Shown piece by piece: positions 34,014 to 42,034 of a DNA stretch of 58,532 nucleotides. The DNA is taken from assembly GCA_016870195.1 (NCBI GenBank), contig VGCC01000012.1, positions 1-58,532 of the forward strand, read 5' to 3'. The notes under the pieces were generated by a model that saw only the letters and a program-made list of their open reading frames with translations, searched no databases and was not told the DNA's origin. A program made the translations under genes and the position numbers. Origin of the DNA: Actinomycetota bacterium (GTDB taxonomy: Bacteria > Actinomycetota > Actinomycetes > S36-B12). The first letter of the stretch is position 1; each line of letters starts with the position of its first letter.

Positions 34014-35587
34014 AGACACCCATCCGGTGCACACGATGCGGAACGGTCACGACCTGGACACCGTACTGCCCGAGTTGCGGCGCCTACCTCGAGTTCTCGG
34101 GAGATCCGCCGTGGATTCCGGAGCCACCGGAGGATATGGACGCGGCACCCACTCCCGCGGAGCAGGCGGAGACTGACGCCTCGAGCACCGGTGCCGCGAC
34201 TGCGCCGGCAGAAGCTTCCGCAGACAAGCCGGCGACGGCACCCGCGCGCCCGATACCTGCCCCCGCAGTGCCGCCCCCAAAGCCCGAGAAGCCGGCGAGG
34301 CCCGACCGCCGATTCGGCGGGGTAGCACCGTGGTGGCGATTCTGGGGGCGCCGCAGCACCACCTCGACTGCGCCGGCTGGCGCACCCACCTCACCCGGAG
34401 GGCCAACGAGCACCGATCAATCGGATGACGCCGCTTTCACCTACGTGGTGGAGGCCCCTGTCGTGCCCCAGACCGTTGCCGCCGAGGCACCGACGCGTCA
34501 GGAAGCGCAACAGCGGCGCACGATCCCGATCGGCCGCGCCGACGACCTCGGTGTCGCTGGTGGACTGCCCTGCCCCAACTGCAAATTCCGGAACTACGTT
34601 GACGCCTCGTACTGCGCTCGCTGCGGCTACACCCTTCGAGATTCGGTTCCCCACACCCAAGCGTTGACCAACGCACTGGAGCCATCCGAGAAGCCGCCGC
34701 GGCGCACGGACTGGACTTTCGTCGCTCTCATGGTTCTTGTTGCTCTGGTCATCGGAGTGATCTTCCTATCGCCTCCGGGCCAACCCATTCGTCAATTCCT
34801 CGGAGACGGAGTGCGAGCCGTCGCGTACTGGGTCGATCCGGACCTGGGAACCCCGGCCACGATCACCAACGTCACCGCAAGCTCGACGGGCTACGGCTAC
34901 CCGCCCATATCCGTCATCGGTGACGATGCGACGAGTTTCTGGGCATCGGCACCCGGACCGAGTTGGGGGGCGGGGAGCACCCTGACATTCACCCTCAGCG
35001 AACCCGTGCGCATCGACCGAATGGTCATCCGCCCCGGAATCCAGAACGGACAGTTCGCGGTGCGCGCACTCGCCACCCCGGAGAACCTCACCCTCGTCTT
35101 CACCGAACTCGATTCCGACACCGTGCCCTCCGCGAGTCCGAGCCCCACATTCTCATCCGCATCTCCCTTCGCATCGCCCACGAGCTCGGCCAGTCCGAGT
35201 CCCTCCGGTTCGGGGACCGCATCGCCGTCACCCACCGCATCCGCACCCACCCCCACGGCGACGCCGTCGGTCCAGGCGTCATTGCCTGTCATCGTGGAGC
35301 CGCCCGACTGGGCCAGCGTGGTGACGTTCCCGACCGTCTACACGGACAAGGTGATCCTGCGCATCGACTCCGTCTACCCGCCGGCCCTGCCGGACGTCTA
35401 CGCACCCGGAGGCGGCGGACAGGTGGCGATCACGGGAATTCAGTTCCTCCCCATGTGGACCCTTGCCGATCTGTTCGACTTCAACTTCCGGGAACCGGCC
35501 ACGAAGGTCCCATCACCGACTCCCAGCGCCGCGACGAGTGGGTCACCGAGTCCCGCACCGTCGCCGTCTCCGTCGGCGACCCCCTAG
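34010..35587 (+). CDS. Zinc-ribbon single-pass membrane protein with discoidin-like outer domain
   Basis: A 525-residue protein, last gene of the structural operon. Two zinc ribbons (Cys7/10/20/23 and Cys188/191/202/205) flank a Pro/Ala-rich linker. EKPPRR precedes one membrane helix (about 235-258), so by the positive-inside rule the ribbons are cytosolic. The outer part (278-372 and 424-487) resembles one F5/8 type C/discoidin-like sandwich (DDATSFWASA, SEPVRIDRMVIRPG, VILRIDSVYP, VAITGIQFLP). About 50 Ser/Pro-rich residues interrupt it, and it ends in a Ser/Pro tail. The ribbons could contact the particle and the sandwich could face the envelope. Both are inferences. Confidence 0.8.
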   Translation: MKTPIRCTRCGTVTTWTPYCPSCGAYLEFSGDPPWIPEPPEDMDAAPTPAEQAETDASSTGAATAPAEASADKPATAPARPIPAPAVPPPKPEKPARPDRRFGGVAPWWRFWGRRSTTSTAPAGAPTSPGGPTSTDQSDDAAFTYVVEAPVVPQTVAAEAPTRQEAQQRRTIPIGRADDLGVAGGLPCPNCKFRNYVDASYCARCGYTLRDSVPHTQALTNALEPSEKPPRRTDWTFVALMVLVALVIGVIFLSPPGQPIRQFLGDGVRAVAYWVDPDLGTPATITNVTASSTGYGYPPISVIGDDATSFWASAPGPSWGAGSTLTFTLSEPVRIDRMVIRPGIQNGQFAVRALATPENLTLVFTELDSDTVPSASPSPTFSSASPFASPTSSASPSPSGSGTASPSPTASAPTPTATPSVQASLPVIVEPPDWASVVTFPTVYTDKVILRIDSVYPPALPDVYAPGGGGQVAITGIQFLPMWTLADLFDFNFREPATKVPSPTPSAATSGSPSPAPSPSPSATP

Positions 35588-35598
35588 TCAGGGTGCCG

Positions 35599-37908
35599 TC
35601 AACGCAGGCCTTCGATGATGATCGCGGCCGCGGGTGTGGGGCGTGCACCCGTCGGATCGAGCGCCGCGGCGGACGGAGTCGGCGTCGGACTGGGCGTGGG
35701 TGCGGGTGTAGTGGGAGCTGACGCGCTGAGGGTCTTCGCGCAAAATGTCCCGGAGTAGGCCGACGGGCTCGGCGCGGCTTGGCTGCGCATTCGGAAGCAG
35801 TACTTGGTGCTCGATTGGAGGCTCCCGACCTCCATCGCTGTGTCACTCGCGCTCGGCGCCGGTGTGATGGTCGTCCAGCCGTCCAGTAATTGACGTTGCA
35901 GCTCGAAACCCGTGACCGGCAACTGCGGGTTGCACGGAGGGGGGGCCGTCGTTGCGGTGCCGTCACTCGTGCCGCCACCGGCTTTGACTATGGAACGCAG
36001 TCCCCTATCGGCTGTGGTGAAGGGCCTCTTCTTCCACTTCTTGTACTTCTTCTTGCCCTTCTTGGACGTGCTAGACGCCTCGGATGCCTTGTACTCGGTC
36101 GGCGGAAGCCAGGTGATCGCAACCGAGGTGGACGTCAAGGCCGATGCCAGAGGCTGGGAGGGAGGGCACACTCCGGGAGTGGCTGACGTTCCCGAGGAGG
36201 ACGTTCCCGTGGAGGACGTAGACGTCCCAGGTATCGGTGTTCCCTCGATGAAGACGCACTCGTCGGGGGTGTAGAGGGACGTGGAGGATCCCGCGGTAGC
36301 GATGATGCGATAGCAGTTGTCCTGCCCGGGCATCGTCTTGGTGACGATGTAGCGAGTCGTGCCGCTGGGTACGTCCGCGACATGGGTGCAGTCACCGCAG
36401 GAGGGTGACTCGATGTCCGTCTCGGCGAGATCCACGTCGCCCGATGGCGCAGGGGAGCCACTCGATGCGCTCGGACTCGGCGTCACGGTGCCCTCTGCGG
36501 GCACGAACACCATGGCAGCGCGCATGGACCCGAGGCCCATTCCGCTCGCCGAGAACGACGCGGTGGTCGATGTCGGGGTCGGAGTGGCCGCAGCAGAGGG
36601 GGTCGGCGTGGCGCTCAACGTCGGCACCGGACTCGGCACGGGAGTCGGACTCGCCATGGGTGCAGCGGAACCCGATGCGCTCGGACTCGCGCTGGGCGAT
36701 GGACTCGCGCTGGGCGATGGACTCGCGCTGGGCGATGGACTCGCGGCCATCAATGCGTTGCCGGTACTGCCCACCGCGTAGATCGAGTAACCCTGGGCGC
36801 CAGGTGATGCCTGCCACGTCAGCAGCACCTGCGAGCCCTCGTAGGCCTGAGCCGCAAGGCTCTGGGGAGGAGCGGGTGGCCCCACCTTGACGTCGGGTGA
36901 CCCGGTGAGACTCACGCGACTGAGTACGAATGCGATCACGAGGGCGGCAATGAGGAGAAGCAACAGGATCCGGCCGAGGATTCCCAGTCGAAAACGGATG
37001 GTCGGGCGTTGCACGAGCGTCACACGCTGGATGATGGGCCGGATTTCCTCCAAGGCAACGCCCTGCGTGTGATCGCGAACCGCCGTAAGCGACGCGACCA
37101 TGCTCAACGTTCGAGACGAACCGAACAAGTGCAGCGGGGCAGAGACGGTGACCTTCTTCCACACGGTGTCACCGGGTGCGAGTGTGAAGTCCGGTTGCTC
37201 AACCCGGAACCGCAGGTACCCGTCAGGGTCGGCGACGTCGAGTCGGTAGTCCACGAACGCATTGCCGTTGTTCAAGATCTGGGCGAACGTCGTAGCGCGG
37301 CGTCGGATGTCGATCGTTGTTCGGCTCAGGTTCAGGCTCGAGTCGTAGAAAGGCGTCACCGAGATAGTGACTTCAGCCACCGTGCTCTCGTGCGGATCGA
37401 CCTCGGAGCGCGCCATGACGCCGATCACGTAGTCGCCCGATGGGAGCTTCGACGTGCGTCCGGGTTTGATGATGAGCGCCGCTGACCCTTCGGCACCGGG
37501 GAAGAGCGATACCTCACTCGGCACGACGGACAGCCATGATCCCTCGGGGCCGACGACACTGAGCGAGTAGGTCTCAACGACCGGACCCACGTTGCGCACG
37601 GTGATCTTCAAGCGCACCGGTTGACCGGGTGCTGCCTCAACGTGCGATTGGCTCAATGACACGATCGGGCGTGGCAGTACCGAGCGCTCGACGGTGGAGT
37701 CATCACCCGCGAACCAGCCCGCAGTGTCCATCACGAGAGTGGTTTCCCCGGACGACGCAGTGACGGTCGCATCAGTCGATGCGGCCGTCGTCGGCTCGGG
37801 CGTCCGGGGTCGACCCGTGCGCATGGTCGACTTCATGTGTTCGACCCAGCGTCGGTACTGGTCTTCACCGGATTCGGGTGTGGGTGGCGAGGGGAAGTTG
37901 TCGGCCAC
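35599..37908 (-). CDS. Single-pass membrane protein with Ig-like and FN3 domains, eCIS-linked
   Basis: A 769-residue protein, last gene of the DUF4255-ATPase operon. An N-terminal helical stretch (EDQYRRWVEHMKSTMR) is followed by two Ig-like, COG1470-type domains (about 80-290: ITVRNVGPVVETYSLSV, QILNNGNAFVDYRLDVADPD). Basic residues (RFRLGILGR) come before one membrane helix (about 308-335), suggesting an inside N-terminus. Two FN3 domains follow, each interrupted: the first by about 100 Ser/Pro-rich residues, the second by about 55 residues with a Lys/Arg-rich run. A GTG at 37908 with GGAGGGGG upstream, five bases past the ATPase stop, is the likely start; an ATG at 37995 is possible. It is convergent with the zinc-ribbon gene, 11 bases apart. 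Confidence 0.78.
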   Translation of the reverse strand: MADNFPSPPTPESGEDQYRRWVEHMKSTMRTGRPRTPEPTTAASTDATVTASSGETTLVMDTAGWFAGDDSTVERSVLPRPIVSLSQSHVEAAPGQPVRLKITVRNVGPVVETYSLSVVGPEGSWLSVVPSEVSLFPGAEGSAALIIKPGRTSKLPSGDYVIGVMARSEVDPHESTVAEVTISVTPFYDSSLNLSRTTIDIRRRATTFAQILNNGNAFVDYRLDVADPDGYLRFRVEQPDFTLAPGDTVWKKVTVSAPLHLFGSSRTLSMVASLTAVRDHTQGVALEEIRPIIQRVTLVQRPTIRFRLGILGRILLLLLIAALVIAFVLSRVSLTGSPDVKVGPPAPPQSLAAQAYEGSQVLLTWQASPGAQGYSIYAVGSTGNALMAASPSPSASPSPSASPSPSASPSASGSAAPMASPTPVPSPVPTLSATPTPSAAATPTPTSTTASFSASGMGLGSMRAAMVFVPAEGTVTPSPSASSGSPAPSGDVDLAETDIESPSCGDCTHVADVPSGTTRYIVTKTMPGQDNCYRIIATAGSSTSLYTPDECVFIEGTPIPGTSTSSTGTSSSGTSATPGVCPPSQPLASALTSTSVAITWLPPTEYKASEASSTSKKGKKKYKKWKKRPFTTADRGLRSIVKAGGGTSDGTATTAPPPCNPQLPVTGFELQRQLLDGWTTITPAPSASDTAMEVGSLQSSTKYCFRMRSQAAPSPSAYSGTFCAKTLSASAPTTPAPTPSPTPTPSAAALDPTGARPTPAAAIIIEGLR
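36683..36745. repeat. 18-bp tandem repeat, 3.5 copies
   Basis: Units at 36683-36700, 36701-36718 and 36719-36736, plus half a unit. Each encodes six residues of the SPSPSA type inside the first FN3 domain of the minus-strand protein. Slippage of this unit would change the length of the insert without breaking the frame. Confidence 0.93.
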
Positions 37909-37913
37909 TTCGG

Positions 37914-39902
37914 CTATCCCCCTCCCCGATCCGGTGGCGCTGAGGCATCCAGCGCCGACTGAAGCGGGAACGCAAGAAGTCCGAGTTTGACCCATTCCCG
38001 CTTGGCGCCGCGGACGGCGTGGAGGAAGGTCAGGGGCTGATCGGCGCCCGCAGCCATGAAGGCAGCCGACACAGACGATGACCGGATCGCCCCACCCGCC
38101 ATGTCGAGGGTGGCCAGGCGCCGGTACTCCTCATCAGTGAGTTGCGCCCCCGCCTCACCCAGGCAGGCACGCCAGATTGATGCCCGCAGATCCGCGTCGG
38201 GAGCAGGGAAGTCGAGGATGCAATCGAGCCGCCGGGCGAATGCGGGGTCGAGGTTGGACCGCAGGTTCGTCGTCAGGATGGCGAGCCCGTCAAACGCTTC
38301 GATGCGCTGCAGGAGGTACGCGACTTCAAGGTTGGCATAGCGATCACGTGCGTCAGAGACATCCGAGCGCTTCCCGAAGACCGCGTCAGCCTCATCGAAG
38401 AGGAGCACGCCATCGAGATTCTCCGCCTCGGAGAAGACCCGCTCGAGATTCTTCTCGGTCTCACCGATGTACTTGTCGACGACGCTGGCGAGATTGACAT
38501 GGAAGAGCGGAGTTCCGAGCTCACCGGCGAGGGCTTCCGCTGCCATGGTCTTACCGGTACCCGACTCTCCGGCGAACAAGGCAGTGATGCCGCGGCCGCG
38601 CAGGCCGCCCGGGCGCATCCCCCAGTCGTCGATCACCGTGGGCCGCAGGCGCACGCGGTCGAGCAGGTGATCGAGCTCGGCGCGCACGTGCGCGGGGAGG
38701 ATGACATCGTCCAAGAGGAACATCGGCTGCGTCTGCCGCGCATAGCCACCCGTAATGCGTCCCATGCGGGCAGAGTCACCTTCGGCAAGTCGGGTTCGGA
38801 TTTGCTCCGGCTCCAGACGCTGGAGCAGGTTCTTCAGTCCGGGGGACCCGGGTGCGCCGAGTGCCGACCACCACTGAGTCCGCAGCCGCTCGGGGGCGGG
38901 AGAAAGCTCGACTTCCGTGCACCGAGTGTCCGCAATCGTTACCTTCCCGGGGGCGAGCAGCACGGTGGGAACCTGGAACGTCTGGCCCAGGGCCACGTCG
39001 GCCTTAACCGCCTCCGCGGTCACTGCGCGGTCATCGATGATCAACGGGCGGGCAGCGAGGGCGGCCTCGGTGAAGGCTGCGCGCACAATCGCACGACGAT
39101 CGTCCGCGTCGGAGGGAAGGTGCGCACCATTGAGGATGAGCACGTCTCGACCTCCGGAGGCGAGAAGCGCCACCGCACGGCTGAGCGCTCCGGATCCCGG
39201 GTGGGCCTTCACAACTGGGAGCGACCCCGCCTTGTCGGCGAACCCGGCGGGTTCGGGAATGGCGGGTTCACGTGGCAGCAACTCGTGACCCACGTCCGGC
39301 GCATCCATACGTCGCAGAAACGGGTCAACCTCGGGCCCGAAGCGGTCATCACCGAGCATGTGGCGCACCACACGTTCGGACACGTGCAGTGTCCGAGCAG
39401 GGAACGGATGATTCTCCCGTTTGACTTCGATCAGACCCAGGGAGCAAAGCCGGGAATCCGCATCGAACATCGCCCTGTTGTCGGGATCCGCTGGATCGAG
39501 CCCCAGCAGCCGGAGTGCCGTGGTGATGGAGGGTCCCGAGGTTCCACTTTCGTTGTTCAAGACGATGAAGAAGTGTTCGAAGCGCGGATCGAGTGAAGGT
39601 GACGCGGCCAAAAGGATCGCCCCGAGTTCCCGATCGGTGAGTCCGATCGTGGCTGCCCACGACACGAGGTACTCGGGCAGATCAGATGGTGACAACGTGA
39701 CGTCTTCCGCGCCGGGCGGAGCAGATCGAGCATCGCGGATGATCAAGTCGTGCGGGAAGAACGATCCCCGGTGCTCATCGGGAACATCGCCCTCAAGGCG
39801 AGTGGCTTCCACCGTCCGCGCAACGCGCTCGCCGAGAATGGCGAGAGTCATCATGATCGAATCGAAGGGGGCGAGTTCGGCTCGCGACAGAGTCCAGATC
39901 AT
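37914..39902 (-). CDS. eCIS AAA+ ATPase (Afp15)
   Basis: A 662-residue ATPase, an essential assembly factor of eCIS particles. The N-terminal 420 residues are the eCIS-specific region. The C-terminal AAA+ module has Walker A FAGESGTGKTMAAEALAGEL (near 443), Walker B VLLFDEADAVFGKR (near 499), sensor-1 AILTTNLRSNLD and the arginine finger AFARRLDCILDF. The ATG overlaps the DUF4255 stop (ATGA). The next gene, the Ig/FN3 protein, starts five bases after the stop. Confidence 0.93.
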   Translation of the reverse strand: MIWTLSRAELAPFDSIMMTLAILGERVARTVEATRLEGDVPDEHRGSFFPHDLIIRDARSAPPGAEDVTLSPSDLPEYLVSWAATIGLTDRELGAILLAASPSLDPRFEHFFIVLNNESGTSGPSITTALRLLGLDPADPDNRAMFDADSRLCSLGLIEVKRENHPFPARTLHVSERVVRHMLGDDRFGPEVDPFLRRMDAPDVGHELLPREPAIPEPAGFADKAGSLPVVKAHPGSGALSRAVALLASGGRDVLILNGAHLPSDADDRRAIVRAAFTEAALAARPLIIDDRAVTAEAVKADVALGQTFQVPTVLLAPGKVTIADTRCTEVELSPAPERLRTQWWSALGAPGSPGLKNLLQRLEPEQIRTRLAEGDSARMGRITGGYARQTQPMFLLDDVILPAHVRAELDHLLDRVRLRPTVIDDWGMRPGGLRGRGITALFAGESGTGKTMAAEALAGELGTPLFHVNLASVVDKYIGETEKNLERVFSEAENLDGVLLFDEADAVFGKRSDVSDARDRYANLEVAYLLQRIEAFDGLAILTTNLRSNLDPAFARRLDCILDFPAPDADLRASIWRACLGEAGAQLTDEEYRRLATLDMAGGAIRSSSVSAAFMAAGADQPLTFLHAVRGAKREWVKLGLLAFPLQSALDASAPPDRGGG

Positions 39903-40564
39903 GGCGTGGCCCTCGTGCGCGTGCGGAGACCCGCATCGGGATCCTTCGGGTCCCGGCCGAGAATCTCATCGGTGGAGGGGCCCCGCGTATCGGTGACACC
40001 GATCCTCGGCGGCTGGGTCTGCGGCGGACCCGCAGGTTCGCGCACCCCGGCCGGTACTGGAAGCGTGATCACCACGGAGACGATCGCGTGGTAATCGGTT
40101 CCCATGGCCGAGAACAACTCAGTTGCGAACCGATCGGAGAAGATCTTGCCGCCCACGCGCATGTTGAGCACGTGTCCCTCATCGAGGAACGCCTGTAGCT
40201 CGTCGCTGCAGAACGATGGAGGGACGTAGTCGTAGCGATTCAGACAAATGAGCGCGAGCCCCAGCAGTGCGTAGTCATCCTCGGGCCGATTCGTCCACGC
40301 CGTCAACGTGAAGGTGAGGTCGTAGAAGCGGAATGGCTGGCGGTAGTACTCCGCGACACCGTCCGCGTTCTTCTCCTTGACGAGTGTGGTCGTTCGCCTC
40401 GTCAGATCCTCGCGGATGTCCGCGAGGAAGAGATTCAGCGTGGGAGACGTGCGCGCAGCGGCCCAATCCTTCTTCGGAGCTTCGAAGGCCACGGTCGGAT
40501 GGACGCCCGCCACCTGTTCGGCGGCGAGCATGGCTGCAATAGCCCTCACCACATCGCCAATCAC
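39899..40564 (-). CDS. DUF4255 tail terminator (Afp16/Pvc16)
   Basis: A 221-residue protein expected to cap the tube and sheath at the end opposite the baseplate. It has LNLFLADIREDLTRRTT, YRQPFRFYDLTFTLTAWTN, PEDDYALLGLALICLNRYDY and IVSVVITLPVP, all typical of DUF4255. AGGAGGACCT directly precedes the GTG start at 40564. It is the first gene of the minus-strand assembly operon. Confidence 0.92.
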   Translation of the reverse strand: MIGDVVRAIAAMLAAEQVAGVHPTVAFEAPKKDWAAARTSPTLNLFLADIREDLTRRTTTLVKEKNADGVAEYYRQPFRFYDLTFTLTAWTNRPEDDYALLGLALICLNRYDYVPPSFCSDELQAFLDEGHVLNMRVGGKIFSDRFATELFSAMGTDYHAIVSVVITLPVPAGVREPAGPPQTQPPRIGVTDTRGPSTDEILGRDPKDPDAGLRTRTRATP

Positions 40565-40689
40565 AGGTCCTCCTGGGGGAAGCAGGATGCCTCCACTATG
40601 TCAGTCTGCGGTGCGAATCCCCGGGTGCCACACAGACGTCGAAAATGGGCGATAAGTACCTTTTAAGTATTTTATGACGTGCGTACTGC
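40565..40689. promoter_or_regulatory. Control region of the DUF4255-ATPase operon
   Basis: A 125-bp gap. The part nearest 40650-40680 is clearly A/T-rich. On the minus strand it reads TACTTA-AAAGG-TACTTA, a direct repeat with 11-base period, close to a -10-like TAAAAT. This is the only promoter-like sequence for the assembly operon. A tRNA T-arm-like fragment at 40611-40633 was considered and not accepted. Confidence 0.35.
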
Positions 40690-41487
40690 TCAGCCGGGAT
40701 GCCCGGGCCCCAATCGACCCCGCTGGCCGAGTTCCCCCTGGCCGGCCAGGCGGGCGCGGCCGGCGGCCGCCCGGCCCTGCTCACCCGCGGTTCCCGAAGG
40801 CCGGGCGCCCCCGGAGTACCCACCCCAGCGGCCGCGTGCCGACGACGTACGGCGGTGGTAGTCCCGCACCTGACGCTCCGCGTCGCGCAGGACAAGTTCC
40901 CCCGCGCCCCCCGCGGTCGCCCGATCGCTTTCCACGATGCCTTCCCGGCGTGCCTCCTGCAGCCGCTCGCCGATGCGCTCGACATAGGCGCGGTAGAAGG
41001 CCGCGCGGGCCGTCTGGGCGGTGAAGGGCTTCCTGGTGCGGCGGGTCCCCCGCTGCACATAGGTCTCCCCGCGCCAGGCACCGCCGGTGATATACGTGCC
41101 GGCCGCGGCCACCATCTGCACGGAAATCGCAGCGAAGAGGGCCTCGACGACATCGAGGTCACGCGGCATGCCGTAACCGATCACGTAGGTGGAGTCCGAC
41201 GCCACATCGACGTGGGCGGAGTTTGCGTGGGCGACGACTACGAACAGTCCGATGAGGTGCTGATTCGCCCTCCGGCCCTTCTCGCCGATGATGACCGTGC
41301 GCGTCACAGGTTCCTGCTGTTCGGGTGCCCGCACGCGGGCAGCGGCGAGATCGATGCTCGCCATCGTCGCCAGCGCCTGGGCCTTCAGCACATAGGCCTC
41401 GGCTTCGAAGGGATTGTCGGTGCGGTCCGCCTTATCCAGGAGGGCGGTGATCCGACGCGTCAGATCAGCCACAAACCGCTCCGTCAT
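40690..41487 (-). CDS. DUF2786 domain protein
   Basis: A 265-residue protein. The N-terminal DUF2786 signature is ITALLDKADRTDNPFEAEAY with KAQALATMASIDLAAAR. A middle region follows (LIGLFVVVAHANSAHVDVAS, VVEALFAAISVQMVAAAGTY, RTRKPFTAQTARAAFYRAYV), and a very Gly/Arg-rich tail closes it. Function unknown. It overlaps the TIGR04338 gene by 23 bases. In several actinobacteria these two families are neighbours, which suggests they act together. Confidence 0.82.
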   Translation of the reverse strand: MTERFVADLTRRITALLDKADRTDNPFEAEAYVLKAQALATMASIDLAAARVRAPEQQEPVTRTVIIGEKGRRANQHLIGLFVVVAHANSAHVDVASDSTYVIGYGMPRDLDVVEALFAAISVQMVAAAGTYITGGAWRGETYVQRGTRRTRKPFTAQTARAAFYRAYVERIGERLQEARREGIVESDRATAGGAGELVLRDAERQVRDYHRRTSSARGRWGGYSGGARPSGTAGEQGRAAAGRARLAGQGELGQRGRLGPGHPG

Positions 41488-41932
41488 ACCCCGCTCGCAA
41501 GAGCAGTGCCGCCTGATCGCCCAGGGTTTCCGACACGACGGTCAGCATGGCGGACCGGAAGTCACGGCCATGGGTCAGTGAGCCGCAGGTAAGGAACGTC
41601 CAATGATGGGCGATCTCGTGCAGCACGACGGATTCCCGCCCCGCCCACGCACCCGTGGACTCCATATCGGGGATCGCGATCGTCGCCGTGGAGCTTTCGT
41701 AATGGGCGCGCGTGTGTCCCCGACGGGCGCGCACGACGGGCGCCTCGACCCCGATCATCGCGCACACGCCCTGCACGTAGTCACGAGCGGCCTGGAGATC
41801 CCCGAACCTCCGCTGGGTGGGGACGACCAGCGTGGACCCGAAGAAATCGACGATCCCGCCCCTGTCGAGGATCGCCGACCACTGATCCTCCGCCGCGTAG
41901 ACGGCTGAGCGCTGCGAGTCGGTCCCCGCCAT
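41465..41932 (-). CDS. TIGR04338-type putative zinc metallohydrolase
   Basis: A 155-residue protein with the zinc-binding motif VVLHEIAHHWTF (HExxH) and a downstream His/Asp region, HGRDFRSAMLTVV. RQRSAVYAAEDQW-like and YESSTATIAIPD segments fit the actinobacterial TIGR04338 family. No substrate is known. It is paired with DUF2786 and shares no operon with the injection system, whose promoter region lies beyond DUF2786. Confidence 0.85.
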   Translation of the reverse strand: MAGTDSQRSAVYAAEDQWSAILDRGGIVDFFGSTLVVPTQRRFGDLQAARDYVQGVCAMIGVEAPVVRARRGHTRAHYESSTATIAIPDMESTGAWAGRESVVLHEIAHHWTFLTCGSLTHGRDFRSAMLTVVSETLGDQAALLLRAGYDGAVCG

Positions 41933-41945
41933 AAGGCTTCACCCT

Positions 41946-42000
41946 CCTCGAGCCCGCGGCAATGTCACACCACCCTGCGCCGCCACGGATAGGCTCGAGG
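41946..42000. promoter_or_regulatory. Wide inverted repeat upstream of the aldolase-sulfatase operon
   Basis: CCTCGAGCC (41946-41954) and its exact complement GGCTCGAGG (41992-42000) are separated by 37 bases. They sit in the gap between TIGR04338 and the aldolase operon, 35 bases before the ATG. Spacing suits two operator half-sites brought together by looping, or a stem at the 5' end of the mRNA. No regulator gene is next to it. Confidence 0.35.
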
Positions 42001-42034
42001 CCTCATCCCATCATGGTTTCGCCTAGGGAGCGGC

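Noticed and set aside
17502-40564. Interpretation as an integrated prophage
   Set aside because: No capsid, portal, terminase, integrase, holin or endolysin gene is present, while eCIS-only families (DUF4255, eCIS AAA+ ATPase, eCIS core domain, DUF4280) are.
40611-40633. tRNA 3'-end-like fragment (GGTGCGAATCCCCGGGTGCCA) as an attachment site
   Set aside because: The T loop departs from TTCRANY, the T stem has a mismatch and there is no second copy or integrase. Chance similarity is more likely.
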